Positions 9,601-20,018 of a DNA stretch of 64,000 nucleotides are shown here, one piece after another (the first letter of the stretch is position 1; every line of letters starts with the position of its first letter). Both the position numbers and the translations under genes were made by a program. The stretch is from the NCBI GenBank assembly GCA_037833965.1, contig AP031353.1, forward strand, positions 2,668,501-2,732,500, in the 5' to 3' direction. Source of the stretch: Marchantia polymorpha subsp. ruderalis (lineage: Eukaryota; Streptophyta; Marchantiopsida; Marchantiales; Marchantiaceae). The notes beneath the pieces were generated by a model. That model did no database searches and had not been told where the DNA came from. It worked only from the letters and a program-made list of their open reading frames with translations.

Positions 9601-12480
9601 GAGTCATGAGAGAGGCCAGGGCAGGGCAGGCAGGAGTTTGTCAGAAGTCTGTTGTATTTTGGTTGAGTCGGCCTAGGGGGGAATTATTTCTCGATTCAGA
9701 TGGCTTCGATGGGATTTCGTCTCTTGAGATCGTTCCGTTCGAAAGCGAAAAGTGCCTCGTCTCCTCGTCCTCCGGTGCCTAGACTTCGACGGGAGCGCAA
9801 ATGAATGAATGCCTGAATGAATGTATGATGAGAGGAGGAACACTGTTGGAGGGCTCAGGGTTGTCCACCTAGCAAAGTCGGTGACAGATTGACACACACC
9901 GTCTATTCATGATCAAAGATCCACGTCCAGTTGTCGACCATGCTTTTTGCAGGGCTGAGTAATACGGAAGGGGGCCGGGCCGGGACACCCTCTCCAGCTG
10001 CTGCTGCAGCAGCAGCAGCTGCAGCTCAGTCTCAGACTCAGAGTCCCTCACTCTCTCACTCAAGCGAGTCCCGTATCGTGGGCGAGCTAGCGAGGAAGGA
10101 GTTGGTGATCCACAACACGCCCCAACCGCAATCGTACACAATCGTAGAGATTCATTGAGAGAGAGAAAGAGAGAGAGAGAGAGGGGGGTGGGGGGGGGAT
10201 GGGGGAGGGGGCAGTCAGAGGCGCTCAGAACAGACACTCTCATCGCTTCACATGTTCCCCTCTGAACAGCCTCTGGACTCTGCCCGGGGCTGGGTGGCTG
10301 GGTGGCTGGCGGGGGGCTGGGCTTGGGCTTGGGGCAAAAGGCTTATGTCTGCCAGACAATGTCTGGCCGTCCGGTCCGTCGTCCGGGCCATGGGCGCCCA
10401 GTGCCACACGCATGGAAATCAGAACCCGCCAGCCCCCGCCCGCCCCCCAACGGGCCCGAAGAGCGGCACGGTGACGGCATCGCTCTCGGCATTCGGCACC
10501 AGGTCCCGACGTCGGCCCCTGCCCCTTCTGGCCTCCTCCCCCGCAGTCCCCACGTTCGCTCGCTCCCCCCTCACGCCAAAGCCCCCACAAGGCCGACCGG
10601 CTCCCCCAACCCCACCCCCAGCCCCCGCTCCCCCTCCCCTCCCCCTCCGCTCTGCCCCTGCCTATCATCGGCCGTTGTACCAGAGGCCCGCCACAAGTGC
10701 GACAAGCCCGCCCTTGCCCGTCAGCCCCCCGCCGTCCATCGTCACCGGTTCCGTCCATGCGTGCCACCGGCTGTTCTCCGCTTATGCGACCGAGATAACA
10801 ACAGCCCCCAAGAACCGTGTTCTGTTACGCTTGCGAGTCGCGCTTAATGTTCCCCCGCCGGCTGGCCCGCCCGCCCGTTGGGTGCGGCGTATATTATCAT
10901 CTTGTGCATGGATCTCTCCCTGTATCACCGGATACGTATAAAGTACGTATTCATATGAGAAATCGTCAGGCACGGCGTGGGAGAAAGGGGAAAGAGCGTC
11001 GGATGGGTTCATGAAGGTGACGAACCGAAGGAAGCGAGAGGTTTTGTCGCTTTGTCAAGGGGGAGAAACGAACGATGCCCCGCTGCTTTCGGATGTTCAA
11101 TCAGAGCCGAGTAGCGGACCACTGGACCCCCCTTCGTCACCAAATTCTGGCGTGCGAAATGAGGTCGGGTCGGGTCGGGTCGGGTCGGCAGGGCAGGGCT
11201 GTAATTTATCTCTAAACCCCTCTAGGGAGCCCCTGCCTCGAGCCCCAATCCACGGCCACAACATCAGCCTCAGCCTCAGCCTCCTTCCCCTTGCTGGTGC
11301 TGTTTTCATGGTAGGGTTGGCAGCTAGTACTCGCGCAGCGACCTCATCCTACTCCATAAGTCTGTCCAGACCCCACTGCATTGGACGGAGCTGGCGTGGG
11401 GCGAGGAAAATCTCGGATCTCGTTCTGGCGGAAGGAACTTTCCGAGATGGATGGGTGGGTCTGTCGATCGATCGATCGAATGCACGCGCGCATAAATCTC
11501 ATGGACGCGCGCGGACGAACGGACCCTGGAAATCGGCCAGCTTGACGCATACGGTGGACGAGACGGGACGGGACGGGACATACTGTCTGTCGTTTTTGTG
11601 AGCTGGCTAAAGTTCTATTCCGTAGAGATTCGTGCTGTCCTGCTGTCCATTTTGCTCGTGTTGTCTGAAGTATGCGTGGGTCAATAATGCTCCTCTACAA
11701 GGACGGTGGGGTTGGGGTTGGGGATGCGGGTGCGGTGGGGCGGGGCGGGGTGGGTTGTGGGAACATCCTCCTTCCACCTCCTTCCACCTCCCTGCCCTCC
11801 TTCCTCGCCTCGGGTCAAAGATGGCCTACTGCAAGCTATAAAAAGCTGTGACCGAGGATAAGTCGTAGTCCCTCAGTCTCAGTCGCTGTCCATCTATCTG
11901 CCTTAGGCAAATCGAGCCGCGATGCTCGAACCCAGGTGGTCGGCAATGGCAGTACTCTCCCTCTCTCCCTCTCTCTCAACCCTCCCCATTCAGCTCCATC
12001 GATAGACCAGGAAAGGACGACGGGTGAGTGTAATCCCGACCTCTCAGTCGAGAGTCAACCAGATTTTAGCCAGACTCCATCTCGTGATGCTCACTCCTGC
12101 TCCTGCTCCCGCCGCTGCTTTGTCATTCTTCTCACTCCACAGTTTTTCATGAATCAAGCCGGATCATCAACGATCCACCAGCCACCTGCTCTCCCTCCCA
12201 TTGATCTGGAGGATTTCATGTAATTTGTCGTGTGACACTCTAGCTTGACTCGCGCCGTTGATCTCCTCTCGGTTCGATGTGCTTGTTGGGCTTCGTCAAA
12301 GGGGGAGGGCAACAGGACCTCGTCCTTGCATGGACGAACGTGTATTCATGCGGTTGGTAGTCCGTGTAGCTGTTCCTGAGGGGCCGGGCTAGCACCATGG
12401 CTGTCCTCCTTAGCACTATATATGTGCACCGCATTTTCCTCTTTCCTCATTCCATCTCACTTCCACTTTTCTCTGCAGGC
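9601..12480. other. GC-rich, microsatellite-laden region without a clear gene
   Basis: Low-complexity tracts are dense here: CTG/CAG triplets near 10000-10025, a GA run then G run at about 10152-10205, C-rich DNA at 10430-10660, GGTCG pentamers at about 11164-11188, a GATC run near 11467-11480 and GACGG pentamers at about 11562-11580. TATA-like motifs lie at 11838 (CTATAAAAAG) and about 12416 (CTATATATG). The long proline-rich frames come from composition. It could be promoter or UTR of an unrecognised transcript. Confidence 0.45.
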
Positions 12481-15400
12481 TCGGCTTGCTTTGATGTGCT
12501 TCGCTTGTGTTCTCATGTAAGGTACCCTAAGTGGGCTATCTGATCACCTCCGCGATCTGCTTGCAGGTCACGGTGAGTCGTTGCTCCTCAAAGTCAGTGA
12601 TGATGTTGTTGTTTTCGTTGTCGATGTGTTTATGGAGTGGCTTGGATTTGGTGATTGGTCACAGCGGCACAGCGGTGTAGAGTGCAGCGAGGGACCATGA
12701 CGCGAGTGAATCTCGTTTCTGTAAGATTCAGATTTAATGACTGCATGGAGGTTTTAGGAGGCTGACGCACGTCGCAGTGTATGCAATCTAGGTTTTAGAG
12801 CTGAAGATCTCATGCTTGGATTCTTCTGTCTCCTTGTCGCCGAGACGGCCAGTCGTCAGCCGAGCATGAAATGGTCTGTCCTCCTGGGGTCCCACTCGGG
12901 ATCCGCGGACACATACATCGACCTGGTGCTTTGCTTCTCGTTCCTTCTTGTCCATTTTCTGACTTCTTTCATGTATACCTCCCGAGTCTCGCCTGTTATC
13001 CGAAGAATTTTGCATCAGACGCTGTCCAGGATGGAGTAATTGTTGCTACTAGGCAGTCGGATGGAACTGTTCAGGGTTGTGAAAGTTGCCTCCGGCAATG
13101 ATGATCCTGCGCTGGTACCTCCATCCATGATGCTTGCAGTGAAATCTTTTCTCTAGCTCATGGACGTGAATCTGGATTCCATCTTCCTTTTACTGCTTCC
13201 CATTCAAATGCGTTTATCATGCTTCGACGAGATCAGAATGCAAGCTTTGAGACCTATGTGGCAACTGGATTGCCGACAAGCAGCTGCAGACCTTGCGGCT
13301 CGCACGGCTCATTTTTTTTCTCCAGCTCGGGAGCCGTCACATAGGACGTCCAGTGCTACTTACCTGCTCCCTCTTGTCATATATCTATCTATCAAGCGGT
13401 GTGAGTGGACTGAGGTAGTGCTCCAAATTGTGAACTCGTTAACATATCTCATCATTGGTACAAATGGCACACAATGTACCAGATCGACAGGAACTGTTGT
13501 ATCGACCGGGCCGATGTGCCTGTACATGAATCTTCCTTCGTGAAGATCGTCGAGTGTTAGTCCCCGAATGCGTGTGGTATGTGCTCAGAAAAAGAGAAGG
13601 GAGGGATCATCACTATCCTGGGATGCCTGCAGAACTTTGTTCGGGCCTGAGCCTTGGATCTTTATGAGTGGAGAATCTGGTGTTACTTGTTCATCGACAA
13701 CAAAATTGCCTTTGACTCGGACCCACATTTACATGGGGAAAGGCCAGTTCCCATGGATGAGGATGTTCCAAAAGGTTGGTTTGGTGTTATGATGTGCAGT
13801 CCATGTTCATTGCAATGCCATGCCAATCTTCGGGCCATTCTTATTCATGTGAATAGGGCTTTTTCCAAGTCATTGTGGCTCCAATTTAAAGGCTGCAGCC
13901 TCGAAATTCGAGGTCCATCATCATCCTTTCCATCATCGGGATAGGACATTGTGTAAGTGATCTTCTTCCTTCTGATTTATAGATATGTACGCTGCGAAGA
14001 TCGAGCTGTTCGACACTTTATGATTTTAAGAGATTGAAAGGACAAAGTAGGAGCATTAAGGGCCTTTTTAGCGATCTGACAGTTTCAGTACACACGCTGT
14101 AAGAGATCGGAAGTGGAAAACAGGAGGAGAAAATGTCTCATTCAGTGAACAGAAAGAAAGTGCATATGTTGGTCTGGACAAGAGGGACGAGAACTCTACA
14201 TGATGTGATTGTTGATCAAGCGGGAGTCGTGTAAAAGGATGGAAGACGTAGTTCAACAGCTGCTGCAGTTTCTAAATTTCACGTTAGTGAACAGACAACC
14301 CGAAGGGGGAATGACAGTACCTACATATCCTCTTGTCTAGATCTGATTAACAGCCGGAATATATATATTGTTCTGTGAAAATTTTTTTCTGACATAATCG
14401 GTTCCTTCTGAATTTGAATATATGAGAGAGATTGGACCGGAGATCCCTGTTTATTTGAGCTTATTCTTCATAGCCAAAATTGGTCGAAGCGTGACTGTAC
14501 ATGATTGGTAGACACTCGAACATCAACGGTAGAATCTGATTTACAAAGCATGTTATGACTACTGCGGAATGTACAGAGAAACTCTCGTTTTGATCACTCA
14601 TTATGTTATCGTGCTCAGAGATTGGTGTATCTTGACACCTTGTCGTGTCTATGGATGAAGGATTTAAAGGACCGTATCCTCGGTGCTTTATCGCGTCTGT
14701 ACGTCTTGAGTCCATGTCATGTGGCATTTCGAGTTAAACTGTGCTATGGCTGGTGCTCTCTGAACACCTGTCGCACATTATTCAGTCTCTTACTATAATA
14801 GTACTACTTTCACACTTAAAATCACTGTCTGTACTTGTTGCTACTGCATAATGTATGATCTAATTCTTAAGCTGTATCGACTTTTGGAATATACACCCTA
14901 CACCCAAATCTATTCGTCGTTATTGTCGCAGGTCATTATAAATTATCATAAAAAACTGGATTGGACATATACACAAACATTCAAGAGAGAGAAAAATGAA
15001 TATTGAAAACTTAAATTTGGACATTTATACGTTCAAGTGAAAATATTGAAATTCTGAAATTGAAAGAGAATGTTTAGCATGGCTGAAAATCATATAATAT
15101 TTTTTGTTCTCCCTGAAAATGCGAGGAGAAATCTTCCATAAAAAAAATGATTACAATCTTCAGTGAAATGCACAGTTAAACGACATGAAGTACACACCAG
15201 CTCATGTACATCAGTACCAAAACATCTTAGTATAAAACTTACTCGAAGATAACGATTGTAATCACAACTATAAACGTACACATGAAAGAAAAAAAAAAAG
15301 TATTCACTACTATAGACGAAATTTACATACTAGTAGACAATTAATTCTGTCCACAACTTTCAACTCATCTAGATAAACGAAATCTAAAAAAAACTGTTAA

Positions 15401-15741
15401 AATACACTTTCAAATATCGAATGGAACATAATGTGTAAATTCATATTCATCAAATTTTTAAGTATGGTAGTAAATGTGAAAAGGATATTGTATTGAGAAA
15501 TTCTTATCATCAGTTTTGATCTCTAGTATTTGATAAGTTTGCAATCAAATTGTTGAAATTTTCGAAATGCAATGGTAGTTTTCATTATACAAAAAGAAAT
15601 TATATACTTTTACAATAACAAAATTGAAAGATGATATGTGAAATCTAGGTTTAAATGATCTTCGTGATTGTCAATTGGCACTTACATAATTTTAAATGTT
15701 ATCACACACGTTTCAAATACAGTTGTAGAGAACCAACATGC
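12481..15741. other. Intergenic, grading into AT-rich DNA
   Basis: From 12.5 to 14.0 kb the DNA has balanced composition with several 70-130 codon open frames on both strands. None carries a motif I recognise or joins into a spliced model. From about 14.3 kb it becomes AT-rich up to the copia 5' LTR. I see no RNA gene. Confidence 0.45.
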
Positions 15742-15947
15742 TGATCATAGTATTTAGTTACAAAGTGTAGTGTAGTAATAAGATTAGGATAATTTGTGGT
15801 GTTAGATCTTCTTTGCTTTCTTACCCTTCTTTGTACAATAAGTTGGTACATTGACTGTCGATGTTCTCGATCATACTTATCACCTTTGCTACTTAAGGTA
15901 TACTTCTCTCACTAATCTAATATTGAGTTCAGCCCTTACTTTCAACA
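15742..15947 (+). repeat. Copia 5' LTR
   Basis: It aligns along its length with the 3' LTR at 23712-23909, sharing GTTAGATCTTCTTTG, ATCACCTTTGCTACTTAA and TTCTCTCACTAATCTAATA. It starts TGATCATAGTATTTAG where the 3' copy starts TGTTAGTATTTAAT, so the first bases have changed. It ends CTTTCAACA, as the 3' copy does. Confidence 0.92.
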
Positions 15948-15960
15948 TGGTGGTAGAGCA
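15948..15960 (+). other. Copia primer binding site (initiator tRNA-Met type)
   Basis: TGGTGGTAGAGCA begins at the first base after the 5' LTR. The usual plant copia site is TGGTATCAGAGC, complementary to initiator tRNA-Met, so this copy has mutations in the middle. Position and remaining match support the call. Confidence 0.75.
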
Positions 15961-16080
15961 AACTTCTTCGTTCTTCTTTTGCTAGCGAACAACGATTGGA
16001 TATATGCCGGTCTTGTTACTTTCAGTAAGCATATGCCTTCCTGTTAGAAAAGAACTTAGGTTTTAGCACCTTAGCTAGCA

Positions 16081-18778
16081 ATGAACAAAGTTCTAAACTT
16101 TCATGAGTCTATGAAACTTTCGGGCGTGACAATTATCTCAATTGGACTATCCGACTCCAAACGATTCTTTGCACCAAAGATTGATGATTTGAGATCATCC
16201 ATCAACTTGATTTTGTTGTTATCACTGAGTACAATCCAAATCTTGCAACTATATCGCTCATTGACACAATAACCCTTTGGCATCATCGACTTTGTCACCT
16301 GAATTTCCAGACAGCACACCACATGTCGTCCAAATGTCTTGTGAAAGTTTTGCCTTACTTATCATCAGGTCGTGAACATAAGTGCATCACCTGTGTTTTG
16401 TCTAAGCAACACTACGTTCACAAGAGTAAGAAGCCTGCCAAGCGAAGTACTCATCTTCTGGAGCTTATCCATACCGACATCTGTGGTCCAGTTGTAGCAA
16501 GAACCTAATTTAAGTATATGATGACTTTTATCGATGACTATTCATGGTATACATGAACCTACTTACTTTGAATTAAGAGTGCTACTTTCGATTGTTTTAA
16601 AAAGTTTGTCACTTTAGTCAAAAACTTGTTTCCACATAAAGTAGCTGCCATCAATACTTGGCAGAATGACTTGGACTTCAAAATCTCAAGCATGTGTTCG
16701 GACAGATGATTAGAATATTTGTTTCAGTACTTCAAAACCTATTGTCTTTAGAAAGGCATACAACGCCAACTCACCATTGCTCAAAATCCGCATCAAAATG
16801 GAGTTTCAAAGCGCAAAAACTGTACGCTGATTGAAGTTGCGCAATGTCTGTTTACTTCTCAAAAGTTTTCCGTACAAATTTGGATTGAGTGCACGCAAGC
16901 TGCAAATTTTATGCTCAAGCGGTGTGTCATTCGAGCATTGAACTTGACAACTCCGTTTGAGAAGTTATTCGACATTTCTATAGACTTATCTCGTCTTCGT
17001 GTGATTGGTAGTATGACATACTTCCACATCTCAATAGAACAGCTCACTAAATTACAAGTGAAGTATTTTCGCGTTGTTTTGTTGGGGTATGATGAGCAGT
17101 CACAAGCTTATCGATGTTGGGATCCGCATAACAAGCGCATAGTTGTATCCGCATATGTTATTGTATTTGAATCTATCATAGGTGATTTTTGGTTGGATCA
17201 ATCATTTGTGGATATTTTTTCCTACCTTCTCGATGACGATCCTCGCTTCCTACTCCGTCACCGATAGAACAGAATAACTTTCATCAATCTGATTTCACGG
17301 CTCCCTCGAATATTCACCAACCAGATCTACTTCAACCTCAAGCATTGCCTACGACTTCTCCTACGAGGTCTAACATTGCTCCAATTTTCACAGTCTCAAA
17401 CATTACTAACCCAACTACAAAATTCATCAAAGATGCGACGTTTACATGCTCGTTATGACGATTATTCATCTCTGCACCTCACCAACTCAATGCTTTTAAG
17501 ATGATCCACCCAAATTATTGATCAGATTTCATTCCACCAAGCATAGCTTCAATCCAGACCGGTGGAAAGCAATGCAGGAAGAATTCGATGCTCTTATTAC
17601 GAATCTCACTTGGGAACTTGTTGAACTTCCTCGAGGTTAAAAGACACTAACTTCACATTAGATCTACAAAGCAAAACAGGAGTTGATTCTTACACACATT
17701 TGTCTGAAATCTAGGCTTGTTGCTTGTAGCTTGGAGCATACGTATGGAGTGGATTACAAGTAGACATTTGATCCTGTGGTCCGGTAGTCTACTCTTTGAG
17801 CAATGATAACACTATCTGTGACTCTTGGTTGGACTTTGCATCATATGGATGTTATCACTGTTTTTCTGAATGAAAAGCTACAAGAACATATCTACATGCA
17901 TCAGCCTCCAGGCTTTGAAGAACTAGGAAAGGAGCACTTGATGTGTCTAAAGAAAAGTTCTTTATCAGACTCAAATCTCCTCGTCAGTGGTTAGAGGAGA
18001 TTGACACATACCTTCGTTCCAACAAATGGACCATAAGTTAGCTAGATCCTAACTTATACTTTTTACATGCACATAAAACTGTTGCTGTACTTTTACTCTA
18101 CGTCGATGTCATGCTAATTATTGGTAATAATTATTCTTGTGTCGTTAAGATCAAATCTCAACTTAGCTTACCTTATAAGATGAAAAATTTAAGTAGAGTC
18201 TCTTGATATCTTGGAGTGTTCATCGTGCATACCACTACTAGTGGAAGTTTTATGCATCAAACCAACTACATCACGGACTTACTCAAAGAGTGCATCTCGG
18301 ACACATCCCTCATTGAATCAGTTGCGCTTCCGGCTGAACTGATTCTCGAGGCAGATACAAATACGCCATACTTTGATAGTTCAAAATATTGTCACCTCGT
18401 CGGTAAGCTCATCTTCCTCTATCACAATTGTTTTGATAATTTGTCTCTTGTTGGACTTCTTAGTCAGTTTATGCATAAACCGCAAATGGCCATTAGACTG
18501 CAGTTCAACCTCTCCTCGGATATCTCAATGACATTCTGAACTATGGTTTACTTTACCAAAAGGGAAAAGCGCATATTCAAGACTATACTGACGCAGATTA
18601 CCTTAGTTCTACAAACACTCTTTGATTTGTTGGAGCTTATATTTTTAAGCTTTCAAGCGGACCTGTATCTTGGTCGTTCAAGCAACAGCCCACAGTTTAT
18701 GATAGCACAACTGAAGCTGAATACAAGGCCTTATCAAAAGGGGACAAAGAGGTTGTGTGTCTCAAGAGGTTAATGGCT
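16081..18778 (+). pseudogene. Copia gag remnant and pol (integrase, RT, RNase H start), degenerate
   Basis: A short gag-like start (16081, MNKVLNFHESMKLSG) is followed by the pre-integrase zinc region (CITCVLSKQH) and LELIHTDICGP near 16400-16490. The integrase core follows (FIDDYS, then NGVSKRKN), then RT from about 17550 (RWKAMQEEFDAL, HHMDVITVFLNEKL, HQPPGFE). The RT catalytic motif reads YVDV (18099-18110) instead of YVDD, losing one catalytic Asp. RNase H starts near 18570 (TDADY) and includes TEAEYKAL. It breaks off after RLMA at 18778, where the LINE begins. Stops occur throughout. The span between the 5' LTR and integrase is only about 0.4 kb, so most of gag and protease has been deleted. 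Confidence 0.88.
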
Positions 18779-18780
18779 GG

Positions 18781-19240
18781 AGTGTAAACAGGAGCTGAGA
18801 TTTGGTGGGCTTGTTCACGACGGCCGGGCGCACATACCTGCAAATTTTCAGCCACAACGGAGCTGCTGTCAAGAAGTTGTCATTTCGAAACTTTGAGTTT
18901 AGGGGTTTGAGCATGAATCTTGCGGGGGCCATATCTTCTTGCTTGAGTGTCAACAGGAGCTGAAATTTCCTGGGCTTGTTCACGACGGCTGGGCGCACAT
19001 ACTTGCAAATTTTCAGCCTCAACGGAGCTGCTGTCAAGAAGTTGTCATTTCGAAACTTTGAGTTTAGGGGTTTGAGCATGAATCTTGCGGGGGCCATATC
19101 TTCTTGTTGGAGTGTTAACAGGAGCTGAGATTTGGTGGGCTTGTTCACGACGGCCGGACGCACCTACCGGCAAATTTTCAGCCTCAACGGAGCTGCTTTC
19201 AATAAGTTTTCATTTCAAAACTTTGAGTTTGTGTAACATC
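18781..19240 (+). repeat. LINE 5' region: 165-bp tandem monomers, about 2.8 copies
   Basis: Monomers start at 18781, 18946 and 19111, each with AGTGT(A/C/T)AACAGGAGCTGA. The first two are 165 bp and the third, about 130 bp, runs into the ORF1 leader. Each contains GGGCTTGTTCACGACGGC and CGGAGCTGCT, and the first two end GGGGGCCATATCTTCTTG. Because 165 is a multiple of 3, a long minus-strand open frame is produced; I regard it as spurious. Placement before ORF1 suggests an internal promoter array, as in rodent L1, which is inference. Confidence 0.9.
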
Positions 19241-19259
19241 TTGCAAAGTTGGGTTCATG

Positions 19260-19994
19260 ATGGATTCTGAAAACAAACTTCTCAATCTTGTGCAAACGGT
19301 TTTGGAGGAATTGAAAGTGCTACGCCAAGAATTCAAGGCACAAAATGTTGCCTTGGCTGCTGCAAAGAATGAAATCCGGGAGTTGAAGATTTCTCACAAA
19401 AGTTTTGAGAAGATCATGTTCCAAATCTCTGGGTTTGTTGAGGACATTCAAGACAAGGTTGGTTCTCAAGCTTCTACTGTTACTACTCCTACTTTGCATG
19501 AAATGGTTGAAACTCTTGGGGTGAAAATGAAGTCCTATGCTGAAGCTACCAAGTCTGCTCATATCTCTTTCTATCAAGAGCAAGAGATTGAAAAGGCTAA
19601 TCAATTTGCTCGTATGAAGAATGTGAGGATTTCGGGTCTACTTGAATCTGAGAAGGAAGAGGTGAAGAGTGTGGTCACCAAGTTCTTGACTGAAACACTT
19701 GATGTTCCTAATCCGGAGTTGGCTCATGCTTACCGTATTGGCAACAAAGACGCACAACCTCGTGCCATTATTGTTAAGTTTGTGGATCAAGCTCAACGTG
19801 ATATGGCTTTAGCTAACAAGGCCATTCTCAAGGGACGGAGAATTTGGTTAGATCCAAATCTTACACCTCTTCAAGTTGAAGCAAGGAGGAAGGAGCTTGC
19901 AAAAGTCAAAGAAGCTCAAGATGCAGGTCTTGTAGCTTATCTACGTGATAGTCAAACTATTATCACCAAGAGGAGGAGACAATCATCAATCTAG
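19260..19994 (+). CDS. LINE ORF1 protein (RNA-binding chaperone type)
   Basis: The intact 244-residue frame starts at 19260 (MDSENKLL; an alternative ATG is one codon upstream). Residues about 1-60 are heptad-like and charged, predicting a coiled coil for trimerisation. Residues about 115-195 match the L1 ORF1p RNA-recognition region: MKNVRISGL, then LAHAYRIG and RAIIVKFVD. The C-terminal domain follows (IWLDPNLTPLQVEARR). No CCHC zinc knuckle is present, unlike most plant L1 ORF1 proteins. In the family ORF1p coats LINE RNA and helps reverse transcription. It is the only uninterrupted reading frame of the element and ends 24 nt before the ORF2 ATG. Confidence 0.87.
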   Translation: MDSENKLLNLVQTVLEELKVLRQEFKAQNVALAAAKNEIRELKISHKSFEKIMFQISGFVEDIQDKVGSQASTVTTPTLHEMVETLGVKMKSYAEATKSAHISFYQEQEIEKANQFARMKNVRISGLLESEKEEVKSVVTKFLTETLDVPNPELAHAYRIGNKDAQPRAIIVKFVDQAQRDMALANKAILKGRRIWLDPNLTPLQVEARRKELAKVKEAQDAGLVAYLRDSQTIITKRRRQSSI

Positions 19995-20018
19995 CAATCC
20001 AAGAGATTGAGGGTGTTG

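Noticed and set aside
10252..10941. 229-codon plus-strand and 175-codon minus-strand proline/glycine-rich frames
   Set aside because: Both strands are open at once in C-rich DNA with no domain; composition explains them.
15948..15960. Exact match to the copia primer binding site
   Set aside because: The middle bases differ from TGGTATCAGAGC, so it is reported only as a mutated site.
18762..19163. 133-codon minus-strand repetitive ORF
   Set aside because: It is the antisense of the 165-bp LINE monomers; a period divisible by three keeps it open.
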